Shown: positions 34,403 to 47,804 of the stretch, piece by piece
Layout of the letters: the number at the start of each line of letters is the position of its first letter
Position numbering within the stretch: position 1 is the stretch's first letter
DNA from: Apteryx mantelli
Taxonomy: Eukaryota; Chordata; Aves; Apterygiformes; Apterygidae
Length of the DNA stretch: 64,000 nucleotides
Assembly (NCBI RefSeq): GCF_036417845.1
Contig: NW_027118693.1
Coordinates: 2,490,001 to 2,554,000, forward strand
Reading direction: 5' to 3'
Program-made: the position numbers and the translations under genes
Notes under the pieces: generated by a model
Database searches by the model: none
What the model was told of the DNA's origin: nothing
Seen by the model: only the letters and a program-made list of their open reading frames with translations

Positions 34403-37400
34403 CTGTCCCACATGCATCCAGTCATCATTCGCAGGGTATCTGGCATCAAGGCTCTGTGTTCTGGTCTTTCTTTCCTACTTTTCTCTTTTACATCATTGTT
34501 AAAAGAATAATTGTTTGGTTCATGCTACCTCTCCTCAGGAAACTCTCATCTGAATCTGACGCAGAGACCGTGTTGAAGCAGGAAGCCAGGCTTCCCCCTT
34601 CATCAGCAGAGATGGGGGAACCTCGGAGGCCGCTAGTCTGAGCTCCCTCAGATGCCCCCAGTGCAATGAGGGGAGTTTCCCTTTGCAGTGTCGCTTTTGG
34701 CACTGACACCAAGGGAGTTCAGGGGAACAGAGTCAGGCTCGGATGAGCACAGGTGGGCTGAGACCATGGGTCCCATGTCCATTAGGAGAGCTCAGCTCCC
34801 CTGGCCACAGTCACACTGTGAGTCCACTGCCCTCTTCTGCAAGGCTGGCAGCCAGCTGTCACTGTGCGTTGGTCCCTTGCCTCTACACTGCTCCAACACT
34901 CAAAGCAGAGCAGGAACGGAGAGGAGGGAAGGGGAGTCCGGACACAGCTTGTGGGGACAGAGCCTGTGCTCCTCACGACCATCCCCCCACTGCCACAGCA
35001 GGAATTTCTGGGTTGCAGCCTTTGCATGGGACCAGCAGCTTTCCTGGAGACACATGCAGCAAAGCCAGCAGGACTTTTTCCTTTCAGGGCTAGTCTCCCT
35101 ATTTCCACCTGATCCTGCTGTGCTCTAGTGTGGCTATATGGGCTAAGCGCTCTCCTAACGTGGTAGCGGTAGCATTGTGCTTCCCTGTGCATTCCTGTGA
35201 AGACAGGCAGGAGCAGGCTTTGAGCACCTTTATGCCAGAGCTGGCCTCCAGAGCAACATTTCTATAATAAAAGGGGATCTCCTCTGTGATGTGCCTGAAG
35301 TCTGGCCTTTCTTCAGAAGGGGGGGTCAAGAATACTCCCAAGGGATTGCACCACAAAAGGGCTTGCTGTTCTGCTTGTGAACTCTATGGGCTCTGGAGGA
35401 CAAGCTCAGAGTCTCCAAGTGATCTGTTAGGGACCACGGATTGGATTTGGGGCTCATTCCTCAGTGACCAGTGCCAGTGGAGATGGAGAATGGTCTCTGA
35501 GTTGCCCACCCAGGGCTATCACACAGGTGACAGTGCTGATGGCAGACGGCCACTCTTCTGGAGGGGAATCTGAGCCCCCAGGAGAGCTCAGGGGATCTCC
35601 AGGGACAATGTGTGCCTGTGGGTGGGCAGTGAGTGGAGCCTTACAAAATGAGAGACAGTCCATGGTGGAGTAACCAGAATGTACAGCACTAAATCCAGGT
35701 ATGCACAGGGAAAGGAGGGCTCTGCAACCCGCGGAGAGGCAGTGGGGAGCCAGGAGGCACCGGGAAGGGGGCCTGGAGAGGGATTCGTGCACCCTCCGTG
35801 AAACACCACAGGCTGGAGTTAGTGCCCACCCAAACACATCTCCTGCCATTGCAGACACCTTGGGGTCACTCTGAGCACTGTCCATGAGCACAGGCACATG
35901 CCAGCGGTGTCAGTGGTGGTGATCCCTGTGTGGTTGGGCCTGCTTGCCACCTGAGCAGCATGGCCAGTGCCGAGTCAGGAGTTCCCCTGTGGCCCCACAG
36001 TTCGCTCACGCTGCAGAGCAGCAGTGTCAGCGTGGGGTCCTGCGGGGAGCACCAGGGAAGGGTGCAGGCAGGGCTGGACAGGCCAGCGTGGACATTCGCA
36101 CGTGGGGAAAAGCTCTGTGGGGAGCAAGGATGTCCCAGGAGAAAAGCAGGGCAGCATTCAGTGATGGAAAATGAGAACGAGAAACAGGTTTCTCTGTGGC
36201 GCAGCTCGGGGCAGGCTGCTCTGTCCCTGCGGCAGCAGGAGGTGCCGGAGGGGCTGCAGGGCCAGGGCTCTCGTGCTGTGCTGGTCAGCCGGGTGGGCAT
36301 GGAGGGTCTGCAGGCAGACAGGGAGGGGGATCTGCTGGACACAAGAGCAGAGGAGACAGAGAGTGACGGGTGTCATTGCGGGGCCTCCTCCCCCTTGCCG
36401 GGGAGCTGCTGCCCTTGTCCTTGGGCCTGGCCTGAGTTACGCTGTGGACATGCCTGTGCCTGGCCCTGCACCTCTCAGGCCCTCACCCAACGCAGTCCCC
36501 GTCCTGCTGGCCTGACTCCCCATCTCTACCTCGGACATACCTGTGCACTGCAGTCAAAAAAGCGTTGGCAAAGAAAGGTGGATCCAAGCAGATCCCAGAG
36601 AAGGCTGTGGGCACAAAAGGTGCCCGTACAGCCCCACAGCAACTCTTGCCTGACAGCCAGATTAAATATGGAAGGAGTGATTTGGGTTTGGACCCGCTAT
36701 GCAGCAACCACTGCACAGAGTGTTATCTGGATGAAAAAGTGAAGGCAGCCCCTTGGGTCTGGTTTTACGATGGGCAGTTAGGAGAGCAGGGCTTTCTGTA
36801 TCACAGCTCAAGTGTTTATGCACCATTTGTGACTGGGTTGCTGCTACAAAGAGTATGCTGTCAGGAGCAGCAAGAGCGGAGCTGCTGCGTACGGGAAGGG
36901 GATCTGGGAGCCAAGTGTGGCGGCAAGGCAGGCAGGGCAGTGACCCACTGGCGAGAGGTGCTGTCCTGCAGTGCCCGGCCAAGAGGAATAGAGCAGGTTT
37001 GGGGATGGTAACCGGCATCAGGCACAGCCCAGTGATCACCAGACAAGACCGTAGGGCTCCAGCCAGCCCTGCTTGGCATGGGAGGTTGCACTAGAGACCT
37101 CCAGAGGTCCCTTCCCACCAAAACTCCTCTGCCACTCCATGAATGGAAAGACCGTGGGCACGGAGACAGGCTCTGCCTGTTCCCCCAGGCTGCTCTGCCA
37201 GTGGGTGAGAGGCAGAGCTCTTGGCCATCCCCACGCTTCCTTGTCCTCCTCTGCCTCTGAGCAGGACATCGCCTGGGTCCAGATAGGGCCCCGCTCATGG
37301 CCCCAGCGCAGGTTGCTCCCTGCAAAGGGTGAAACCCTGATATTCCCAGCACGGAGCTGACGCCAAAGCAGCATCCAGATCCCAGCCAGCCCCAGAGCCA

Positions 37401-39275
37401 TCAGCCCTCCCTGGCCCAGCCACAGGGCCCTGAGAAGGACTGCTTACCCTGCCCCACTGTCCCCCTGCATTCCCCTTTCCCCTGTGGTCAGCAGCAGCTC
37501 TGCCTGGCCAATGTGGGGACTGTGGACCCCACAGGACTGGTGTCCAGAGGTGCCAGGGCACTGGGCAGCCCTGTAGGCGCGTGGGGTGTTCCCCGCTGTG
37601 CAGGCACAGACGTGTGCAGGTGAGCTGTGCTGCCCCAAGGCAGGCAGGCAGTGTGGCCAGCAGTGTGGCGTTGGGGGGCTGTTGGGGACCGCCAGCTCTT
37701 CCCCCACCAGGGCCTCTATCAAGCACTTCGTGGAGGGGTCGGAAGGAGAAGGCTCCCTCCCGATGCTGCTGGCTGTCTGGCGAGAGCTCAAGTGGGTTCT
37801 GCCAGATGGGGATGCCAGCAGGGCCTGGGACGCTCTGTTTCCACCCTGCCCCACTCCCAGAGTCCAATACTCTATGACCAGGGTCTCTTACTTTTCCCAT
37901 GCAGAGAGGATGTAATGCTTAATACCAAATGTACATATCCGAAGACATTTGACATTACATGTGATTTGAATTTAGCAGAATGATACAGCTATATACTGAA
38001 ATCACAACACACGTCTAACTTAAACTTAGCAGAATATTGCAATTGCAATATACAGTTGGGACACAGTGCAAATGTGATTCCCATTACTGGTCCCTGTAAC
38101 ATGCTGGAAGCCATGGAGGCTCATGGGCATCTCCCAAACACAAGAGATGGACACAAACCGGGGGGGACATATCCATAGCTCCGCTCCATTCAGCCCCCAA
38201 CCTGCCAGGCCCCTGCATCTCAGGGCGCAGAGCCTGGCACCCAAGGGGGGGGCTCACCCTGTCCCACAGCACAAGTCTGCATGCCTGGGAGGAAGTGCCT
38301 GTGACTCGGCTTCTCCCTTCCCACTGACCATCATGGGAGGCTGGGGGACCAGCTCAGGCCATCAGGGCTCTCAAAACCTGAGAGAGTCAGTGAACAGACA
38401 GTCATCTGCAGGGAGGTGAGGGGAAGCCCATGCATGGGATCTCTCCTCCTGACTTTTCCTCAGGAGTTTGGAGGAGTCCTGATGATTTCTCTGCCTCAGT
38501 TTCCTTTTCAAAGGGGCATGTCCCAGAGTTTGAGTGAATGAGAGTTATGGGGAGAGCCACATGCCAGAGGAGTTTTCAAAGTTTCCAGGAGCTCAGAGGT
38601 TTCATTCTCCTGCCAATTAAGCACTGTTCTTTCTCTGCAGTCCCTGGGGAGAGACGAGCTGCAGCTTTATCCTACAGAGACTCCTTAGTGCTCTTAACCC
38701 CAGGACAGTGTGGAGAGCAGGGGTCATTCATGTGCTGCTGGACACATGCCACAGGAGCTGCTAGAAGAAGATGGCAAGGGCAGAGCAATGTCTGAGCCCT
38801 GGGACAAGGTTTGCAGAGAGCTCAAGGAAGAGAAGGACATGGTGGGGAAAAGACAGGAGCTGAGACCTCAGCTTGATCGTCCTTCCCAGGAACAATCAGC
38901 ACAGAGGTCGTCACATCATCCTGAGGATTGCAGCTTTGTGTTGTGTCTTCTGAGTCAGGTATGTTCCTCTGGAGCTGGTGAGGCTTTGCATGGTGGCACC
39001 TCTGGGCAAGAATGGTACGGGCATGTCCTTTTTTGCATGCCTTTCCCCCACCATCTCCCTCTTCCCTCTGCGCATTTCCTCGATTCCCTTGTTTGATGAG
39101 CAGAGTGCTGGTGAGCTTGCCAGTGGGTGCAGAGTTAGACTTTATGCCTTTGCTGCTCCTGGGCTACCCCAGGGCCCTGCCGGGGGCACCCACACCTCAG
39201 CTGGGAGGTGGGATCCAGGTAGAGGGCTGTGTTTCTCCAGCAGGGAATTCCCTGGCCATGCACACGGGCATATCG
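34403..39275. other. intergenic, no gene identified
   Basis: Moderately GC-rich DNA with long but meaningless overlapping frames on both strands; 35930-36742 (+) is the longest. A short CR1 tail lies at about 37060-37135. A stretch ending 'gagtcag' then 'gtatgt' near 38957 looks like an exon-donor junction, but I can assign no protein. AATAAA occurs near 35266. Confidence 0.4.
37060..37135 (+). mobile_element. short CR1-like 3' remnant
   Basis: A piece reading 'ttgcactagagacctcc' then 'agaggtcccttccca' matches the conserved CR1 3' UTR, without the octamer tail. It is too short for certainty. Confidence 0.4.
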
Positions 39276-39730
39276 CAGAATCACAGAATCGCTGAGGTTG
39301 GAAGGGACCTCTGGAGATCATCTAGTCCAACCCCCCTGCTCAAGCAGGGTCACCTAGAGCACATTGCACAGGATTGCGTCCAGGCGGGTTTGGAATATCT
39401 CCAGAGAAGGAGACTCCACCACCTCTCTGGGCAACCTGTTCCAGTGCTCTGTCACCCTCACAGTGAAAAAGTTTTTCCTCATGTTCAGATGGAATTGTCT
39501 GTGTTTCAGTTTGTGCCCGTTGCCTCGCGTCCTGTCGCTCGGCACCGCTGAAAAGAGTCTGGTCCCATCCTCTCGACACCCTCCCTTCAGATACTTGTAC
39601 ACGTTGATAAGATCTCCTCTCAGCCTTCTCTTCTCTAGGCTAAACAGGCCCAGCTCTCTCAGCCTTTCCTCATAAGAGAGATGCTCCAGTCCCCTAATCA
39701 TCTTTGTAGCCCTTGGGCATATCTTGGGCA
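39276..39730 (-). mobile_element. CR1 LINE, 5'-truncated, well preserved
   Basis: This reverse-oriented LINE fragment starts at the plus side with the reversed octamer tail ('agaatcacagaatc'). It then has the 3' UTR, then about 120 codons of the ORF2 C-terminus still open ([57 protein letters not shown]). It is better preserved than the copy at 19.5 kb, so it is probably younger. The 5' truncation at about 39730 is typical. Confidence 0.93.
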
Positions 39731-40664
39731 TCTGCCTTTAACAGGAGGGGAACAATGCTTCTTCCCAATCTCACCCAGCACTCACCATGGAGACACCCAC
39801 CCCTGCTCCCAGGAAAGCTGCTCAGGGAGCCTCGCGAGTACAGCTGTCAGGGCTGAGGTCCAGCTGCTGGGCTGCACCGTGAGGCAGCCCCAAAGCCCTC
39901 AGAAACCATTGCTGAGGGGGGAACTACACAAAGCGAATGATCTTCCCTGTGCTCTTCTCTTCCACCCTGCTCAAAATCTCTCTTGCCCATATTGGCTGAT
40001 CAGCTCAGGTGTCCATCTTCTCTCACATCTATCTCACTTGTCTCTCTCAAGCCTGTGGGGGGCTCTCTGAGAGCCCTCTCACGCAGTCATGCTGCACGGT
40101 GCCATTGATGTCAACTCCTGATCCACACACTGTCAAAGGAAGCATGCAGCCTGTCCCTTCCAAGACAAGTGTTTCAGAGAGCTGAAATCAGCTGCTTGGT
40201 GCAGTGCCCCTCCTCCTCCTTTGGGGAGAAAGGGCTTCTGGCATGATGTGCTCACATAAAGGGATTTTCTTGCCTGGTAGGGACTGTGGTTGCTCTTCAG
40301 AATAACTTCAGGTGTAGGAGAGACCCTGTCACAGGCTGAGCGAATGCTTTCTCTCCTCTAACCCCCCCCCGCAAGCAGGAAATGAGCACCTCCGTGGAGT
40401 AGCTCACCTCTGTGGTTCCCCTAGAAGGGGCTTCTCTTTAGATACACGGCTTAAGTCTCTGGGAGAACCATATTTTCTCCTTTCCCTAGTCCTGGAGGCC
40501 ATAAAGGGGACACAAACACAGTCAGAGAAGGGCCAAAGTCCGTGTTTTCTCTGACAGAAACTTCCTCCATGATTCTTTTATACAAGAACAAAAGAAAGAA
40601 ATGAATCCTCTTTCTTGTAGGTTGCCTTGCTGGCAAAAGAGGAATGAGGGACCTGCGGTGATTC
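39731..40664. other. 5' flank of OR pseudogene B (duplicated block)
   Basis: From about 39915 the sequence parallels 0.54-1.33 kb. A good splice acceptor (pyrimidine tract, AG at 40619-40620) lies 45 bases before the OR start. A C-run sits at about 40363-40371. Confidence 0.5.
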
Positions 40665-41625
40665 ATGGAGAAAGGGGAATGGGACAACCGCACATCACCA
40701 GTAGAGTTTCTCCTGTTGGGAATGGAGAGTGTCCCCTCACTCCAGACACCACTCTTCCTCCTCTTGCTTATGATCTACTTGGTCATAGTGTCTGGGAACA
40801 TCCTCATTGTTGTGCTCGTGGTGGCAGACCAGCATCTGCACGCTCCCATGTACTTACTTCTTCCTGGGCAATCTGTCCTCCTTGGAGACTTGCTACAGCT
40901 CCACCATCCTGCCCCGGCTGCTGGCCAGCTTCCTGGCTGGGGACAGGACCATCTCTGCTCATGACTATATGGCTCAGCTCTATTTCTTTGGTTCTTTTGC
41001 AGCTACTGAGTGTTTCCTGCTCACGGCCATGGCCTGCAATCGGTACTTGGCCATATGCCAGCCCCTGCTCTATGCAAGCCTCATGACCTGGAAGGTCTCT
41101 CTACAGCTGGCAGCAGCATCGTGGCTACTGGGATTCCTTCTCACTACAGCAGCCACTTTTTTCTTATCCCGGTTAAGGTTCTGTGGCCCCAAGGCAATGG
41201 ACCACTTCTTCTGTGATTTTATCCCTTTGCTGGAGCTTGCCTGCAGTGACACCAGTGTTGTCAAACTACTAGGTTTCACACTGTCTCTCTTGGATGTAGT
41301 CTCCCCCTTCCTATTCACACTGGCATCCTATGTGTGCATCAGAGCTGCTATCCTGAAGATCCCATCTAGTGTGGGCAGGCAGAAGGCCTTCTCCACCTGC
41401 TCCTCTCACCTCACCGTTGTCACGGTTTTCTATGGCACCCTCACCGTTGTCTACCTGATAGCCAGAACAGCCCCTCTGAGGCAGCTCAACAAAGTCTTCT
41501 CCTTTTTCTACACCGTCCTCACGCCCCTGCTCAACCCTCTCATCTACAGCTTGCGGAACAGGGAGGTCAGGGAGGCCCTCAGAAAAGTGGTCAGGAATGC
41601 TCTGGCTTGTACCCAGAGCTCATAG
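40665..41625 (+). pseudogene. olfactory receptor pseudogene, copy B (one frameshift)
   Basis: This class II odorant receptor is nearly whole. It has the ATG at 40665, sequon NRT, SPVEFLLLG, TM1 GNILIVVLVV and HLHAPMY. Then 'tacttacttc' at 40851-40860 contains a 4-base tandem duplication that shifts the frame where FFLGNLSS should begin. After it all landmarks return: LYFFGSFAATE, NRYLAICQPLL (DRY altered to NRY), FCGPKAMDHFFCDF, GRQKAFSTCSSHLT and NPLIYSLRNREVREAL, ending at TAG. There is no splice signal around the 4 bases, so an intron is unlikely. It is paralogous to copy A. The inactivation may be recent or polymorphic, because the rest of the frame is clean. Confidence 0.92.
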
Positions 41626-42200
41626 CAGTTTTGCACTCCTCTGTACAACACACTGCTGGTTCTGCAAAGTAGTAAAGTCAATATGGGAAATAGTAGGCTG
41701 CATATTAGGTATCCCCTGAGAGGAACACAGCAATGAGAATATTGGTGGAAAGCAGAAGGGAAGAGAGGATATTAAATTGATTTAATTGCATGGTTTAGAA
41801 GGGAAGGGAAATAATGTCCCATTCTTGTTGCTTCCTTGACAGACAATAAAGTAGTGTTGCTGTGCGTGGGAAATTTTACAATGTTGTCTTTTTTCTTTTT
41901 TTTTTTCTTCCTCCTGTGTTGAGAGGGAATTCATCTGGGGTGAAATGTGAGCGGACAGGGAGGGAGATGGGGAGTGGCAGTACTTTCCTGACTGCAGGTT
42001 CCTTGGATGGGAGCCATTCCCTTCTGCTGTGACCACTTCCAGGGTAGAGGTTGGTGCCTCAGCCCGTAGCTCTCATTACACTACTGTCCAACGGAAATGC
42101 ATATACTGCCCAAACACATGTTGGTGTCTCCTGTCATTTGTGACGGCCTTGAGTCTCCCAGACATTTGTGGGTTCCTGGCAGATAGCGAGGGGAAATAGT
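41626..42200. other. 3' flank of OR pseudogene B
   Basis: This parallels 2.30-2.81 kb, the 3' flank of copy A, with landmarks 'tttcctg', 'ggttcct' and 'gggagcc' near 41982-42015 against about 2620-2655. AATAAA lies at 41845-41850. The match ends just before the LTR start at 42201. Confidence 0.5.
41845..41850 (+). promoter_or_regulatory. polyadenylation hexamer AATAAA
   Basis: It lies 220 bases downstream of the copy B stop, in the duplicated block. Plausible as the old OR poly(A) signal. Confidence 0.3.
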
Positions 42201-42713
42201 TGTTAAAGAATATTGGACTGAAGCTGTCTAGAGTTGATCGCGTAGCATAACTTGCTTAGCATTAGTAGCTGAATTTGCTGAAGTCTTAGGCCACAAGCTG
42301 TGAACTTTCTCCTAGATATTACCTAGTTATGGGAAAGAGGGCCCCAGAGCTGGTTCAAGGCGGGAAGATAAAGAAGTTAAAACCGAGAGCAGAAGCTGCA
42401 ACCTTGAAAATAGGATAAGAAGCAGCCTGCCTAGAGACAATGAAGGAACCCAATGAAGAAGGGGAAAACCCCAGGTCTAAATATTAATATTGGTCCAAAC
42501 TATCGCATGAGGGTGGGAATTTAGATTGTAAGGGTATAATTGCCCAGGAATTTGTTCGGGGTTTCTCTTCAGAGGCACCCAGCTCAAGCTGTAATTACTG
42601 TACGTGCATCATTAAAATTTGTTTCGCTCCATTCTGACTTTGAACTTCTGCCTCAGCGGGAACCTAGGGTCAGACCCTGTTATGGTGGCCAGCGAGCCTA
42701 ATTGTCCATAACA
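42201..42713 (+). mobile_element. probable solo LTR
   Basis: The segment opens TGTTAAAG and closes CATAACA, with an ATTAAA and a pyrimidine-rich piece about 100 bases before the end, the layout of an LTR of about 513 bp. No internal retroviral sequence adjoins it. Left flank is OR-block DNA and right flank is inverted satellite, so no matching target duplication is seen. It is unlike the LTR at 42819. Family unknown. Confidence 0.45.
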
Positions 42714-42818
42714 CCAGGCATATGGCTGCAGTTTGTGGTTGCGAGGTCACTTGGGCCACAGGGCCTGATAGGCCAGTGCTGGTGCTGTGGCAGCAGTTTG
42801 TGGTTGTGAGGTCACTCG
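42714..42818 (-). repeat. inverted 65-bp satellite units
   Basis: About one and a half units of the satellite in reverse. 'gcagtttgtgg' recurs at 42728 and 42793, exactly 65 bases apart, with 'gaggtcact' and 'ctgataggccagtgctgg'. It lies directly against the retroviral LTR end at 42819. Confidence 0.9.
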
Positions 42819-43325
42819 TGTTAAAATCATCTTTTTTCTTTTGTGCGTTCACGGGCAGCGGTAATGAGCAGCAGGAGTCAGATTTCTAAATTTTAAAGTT
42901 TTACTGCTAGCAATAAGGTGCCTCTTAGAGCAGAAGAAGGGACCCAAGCAGCTTTCTGTTACCACTTTTAAGCAGTAGTAAGTTGTTACATATTCAACAC
43001 TTTAGTTTACATAACTAACCAGATCTAGCCACAATTCTCAGTTCTACCAATCCCCTTGCCATGATACAGTAAGAAGTAGTTCCATTCCAGCCTTATTTGA
43101 TCCATCTTATAATTATTCATTTGCTAATTTACACCTCCTTTGGTGTTACCTTTGAAGAACTTTTTGTGCTGCTGGCTGGGTTAAACTGGCTTCTTCGCAG
43201 TTCTTCAACTTTGTACGAAAAACAGGGCTAAGGCAAGGTCAGAGAAGATGTTCTGCTTGCAGGGCGCTGTGACCTTGCATGTTCTTTCTCTGCAAAACTA
43301 GAGTATAGTGGAAATTTTCTTAACA
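42819..43325 (-). repeat. 3' LTR of the class I retrovirus
   Basis: The repeat has inverted ends TGTTAA and TTAACA, length 507 bp, with a purine tract (AAAAGGAGGGAA) just outside its 5' edge. The piece 'taatgagcagcaggagtca' recurs at about 47850, in the partner repeat. Confidence 0.85.
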
Positions 43326-46300
43326 TTCCCTCCTTTTATTTCATGCATGCCTGCTTCCAATGTTATGCTGGTCTATACTTTTATCCCCTTACACGAGAGG
43401 CGTATTTGACCCATGCATGAGATACAACAGAAAAGCACAGTTCCTACTGCCAGAATTAACATTAAAATTATTAAAACACATCTGGTCCACCCTCCCAGAT
43501 CTGGTAGCCATGACCACAACCACGACCACTCTGCTGCTAGGCTATTGGACAGGGACTGCTCTTTGGCTATTCGATGGAAGGTACGAACATGTCGTTGAAT
43601 GACATTTACATCATATTCAGTTTGTTTTGATTTGTTTGCATAAAAACAAATGTGGCCAATAGGTAAACTAAAGCCCATCGATTTTGGATGGCTAATTGAG
43701 AGAGAGAGCTCACTTCTATTTGTAGATTTTTTAAGGCATGTTGACATGCCATGGAGCTTTATCATAGGAATGTGCCTTAAAGGGTTGCTGCCAAAAATCT
43801 GGCACCCTAGAGTGTAAATATGTCAAACTGGACTGATAGCAGCCCAAAGCAGAAACAGGCTCTGCTAGACAACCAAAATTGGTGTCCAGGGATTGAGGCT
43901 GGTATAGGCAGTACCAACATTCTGACACATTCCCTACTTGTGAGACCTTAGTCATAAATTGTACAGTGCGATTATTTTCCCAGCCTAGGGTTAAACTTGT
44001 AATAGCTATAAAAGACAGAAATGACCCAGAAATCACATTTAAACACATAGCACAAAATAATTACAGAGTGTGACAAATCTATACAGTTTTCCTTGAAGAG
44101 GTTTTCCTGCTGTTGCACAGGAATTCTCTCTTCTGCAGCAGATGCTCAAGAAACTGGAATGGCCTCTGAGGAGGTCGCAGTGCTGGGGGTCGCCTTTACT
44201 TGGGAGTGATGAATCCAGGTTTCTTTACCTGCAACCTTAAGAGCAGAATAAGGGCACAATAACACCTGTACAGGGCCCTCCCAGTTTGGTTGTAACATGG
44301 TTTTGGCTTTATGAGTTTTTACAATACCATAATCTCTCAGTCAGTATGGATGGAGGTAATCTCCTAAAGGCAGAGGTTGGGTAATTACAGCTGTATATCT
44401 CTTATTCTTGAAACTATTCTGCAGACACATAACGTATTGGGTAACAGCTTCATCTCCTGCCAAAGGGCAGGTATGTGCTGGCACAAAAGTTCCTGGCATC
44501 CTACCTGGTCTGCCAAACAAAATTTCAAAGGGGTCAACCCATGGCTTGTGCCCAGGCATCGCCTTAATTCCCATAACGCTAATGGCAATGCTTCTGTCCC
44601 CTTCCACTGAGTCTCCCTGCAAATTTTGGCTAACTTCATTTTTAGTATACGATTCATCCTTTCTACCTGCCCTGAGGATTGAGGATGATAAGGTTTACGT
44701 AGTCTTCTCTGAATTTCCAGTGTTTCATATATTGCTTTTAGTATTTCAGCAGTAAAATGAGCTCCTTTATCAGAATCTATTTCCTCCGGTACCCCAACGT
44801 GTGGTATGATATCTTTCAGTAAGGCTTTTACTACCACTTGGGCTGTAGCCTTCCTGACTGGGAATGCTTCCACCCAACGGGATAATTGTTCAACTATGAC
44901 TAACAGATGTTTCTGTCCTTCTTTCAGGGTCATGTCTGCAAAATCCGTTTGTAATTTTTGAAACGGCATCCAAACCTAACGACGCCCTCCTTTTATTTTA
45001 GCTTCTAGCTTTGATTTAGTGTTGTATTCCATGCATACTAAACACTGTTTCGTTATTTATAAAATTGCTTGAGTCAAACCAGGTGCTGCCCATGACTGGG
45101 AAATGTCGTTGTCTAAATACAACATCCCCCCGTGCATCTGTCCATGGAGTTCTCTTACTAGTGTTATCAACATGATCTTAGGGAGCAACGGTTTTCCCCG
45201 CAAAAAACATATCCCCTTTTTTTGTTCTGCTCCCAAACGCTTCCATCCTTCTACCTCTTCCTTAGGTGTTGCTTGGTGTTCTTTCTCCAGTTCTTCTATA
45301 GTTTCAGTCATTACCATTTCTTCTCGTGGCCCGAGTTTGGTAGGCAGTGGTTGTAGGGCAGCTGCTTTTGCTGTGGCATCAGCAAGGTTATTTCCCTTAG
45401 TTATATCCAAAGTGTCTCGTTGGTGAGCCCTCTGATACAGGACTGCTAACTGCAGAGATTTTTCCAAAGCCCTTAATAACTCTACAATCTGATCTCGGAG
45501 GGCTACTTGATGTCCTGCCACGGTCAAAACCCCTTTTTCTCTCCAAATTATTCCCGTTGCAAATATCACTCCCAAAGCGTATTTGGAGTCCGTATAGATA
45601 TTAGCAGTCTTACTCATGGCTATAATACATGCTCGGGTTAAGGCTATCAATTCCGCCACCTGAGCCCCAAAATGTCCTGGAAGGGATCCCGCTTCCAGCA
45701 CTATATATACATTGCGTAGTTACTGCATACCCAGCAACCCTTCGACCCTTTTCATAGTATGATGATCCATCACAGAACAATATTAAATCCGGATTGTGCA
45801 GGGGCTCTTCTTCCACAGTAGGCAGAACAGTCAGCCTCAAATCTATTGTTTCCAAGCAACTGTGAAATAATTTTTCCTTAGCTTGCAGTATTTCTGGTAA
45901 CAGAGTAACTGGGTTTAGCATATCACACTGTTCTAACATTACATTTGGTTCAGTGAGCAAAACTAGCTCATACTGATAAGCTATCGCATGCCAGCGCCGA
46001 GCAGTTTTGTGAACTAGCACACTGCTTGTGATTCCCTTTCGTTCATTCAGATATAACACAAAGGGCTTACCAGAGTCCGGTAAAGCTAGAGCGGGAGCTT
46101 CCATAACTTCCTGCTTTAACTCTTAAATGCTTTTTCCACCTCTGGAGTCCACACCATTAAATCTGGTTCACTATCCTTAGTTAACTGTGTTAATACCTTT
46201 GCTTTTTCACTAAATCCGGGTATCCAATACCTATTAAATCCTATTGCACCTAAAAAGGCCCTAACCTGCCTTTTCATCTGAAGGACTAGTATTTCCTGGC

Positions 46301-47804
46301 TTGCTTGTATTCACTCCGATGAGATCAATCTCTCTCCTGACCGAATTATCATTCCCAAATAATTAACTTGTTGCTGGCACAACTGCCTTTTGGCAAGGGA
46401 GACTTTATGCACCTTTTCTGCTGGGGCACACAACAATGTTTTACTATCTGGCTAACAAACATCACAATCAGTACTCACAATCAACAAGTCATCTATATAT
46501 TGCATCAGTTTAGGGATGGTTTTTGACAGCATAATCGTTTGTAAATCTCTTTTCAATATTCTCGAAAACAGTGTGGAAGAATCCATGAATCTTTGTGGCA
46601 GTCTGGTCCATGCACACTGCTGTGCTTTCCAAGTAAAGGCAAAGAGGAACTGTGACTCTTCATGGACTGGTATAGTAAAGAAAGCTGCCGTTAGATCCAC
46701 AACAGTAAAACAGTTTGCATCTGAGGGAATTTCCGTAATGACTTGGATCAGATCAGGGACCACAGGGTGTGGTAGATCCACTATTTTATTAATTGCTTGC
46801 AAATCTTGTACAAAGCGGTATACCAGTTCCCCATTTGGGTCCAGTTTTGGTTTCTTCACAGGCAATACAGGGGTATTACAAGGGGAAGTACATTGTACTA
46901 TAATTCCATTCTTAATCAAATCAGCAATCACAGGCTCAAATCCCTGTTCAGCCTCCCAGGAAAGGCGGGTGCTGTTTTACACCCATTCCTGCTCTTCTGG
47001 TCCCTCTTTCTCTTTGACCTCATCCACTCACATTTATTCCCTTTCCTTTCATCTTTGGAATTCCTCCCAGCGCTGCTGACAACATACTCACTTCCTCCCG
47101 CTTTCGCCTTTCCTTCTCCTTCCTTTCTTTTGCTGATCTTCCATCGTATATGAAAGTTGATAACGATAGTATCGTCTGTAAATTCTCTCCCCACCACCCG
47201 GGAGCATGTTTTCTGAAATACTCGTGGATAGCTGGTGCTGCTTGCTGGACCAATACGCTCGCTGCCAGCTTTTCATTAACATTTTCCACAGACATCCCTC
47301 CATAGCATAAGAGCATAGTTTGCCGCAAGCAGACTGTTTCAAAAATTGAGTGTTCCTCAGACTTTTGCTAACGCTAGTACCTTTTCTGAGATAACACCCA
47401 TTTGCCCGGCAGTTCTTATAGCTAAAACCAGATTTTGGCATGCCATTTCACATGCTGCCCAATCATTTGTATTATTATAATCCCAATTCGGATCTACTCG
47501 TCAAGGTTGTCGGTTTCTATCTCAGTCTGCCAATTCCCTATCCTTTTCCCAATATCCGTTCTCTATCCCCTGGCTAAAATATCTGTTGTAACAATACTTG
47601 AACATCCCCCTAACAAATGGGATGTCCCTTTACTATTGCAGAAAAAGGTCGAGCTGCCTTCTCCGGGTCCTCCCACACCCGGGGCATTTGCTGTGCCCAT
47701 TGAAGTAGACCTCCGGGAGCCCGCAGCCGATAAACATAGGCATGCAAGACCAGTGCCAGTGCTCACCAGATGGAAACCTCGCTGTGTTCTGTCTGGGGAG
47801 CCAA

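Noticed and set aside
35930-36742. 270-codon open frame on the plus strand
   Set aside because: Starts without ATG, overlaps several equally long frames on both strands, and shows no domain. Composition explains it.
40851-40860. Reading the frame change in OR copy B as an intron
   Set aside because: OR coding regions are single-exon, and only four bases are extra, forming a tandem duplication with no GT-AG boundaries.
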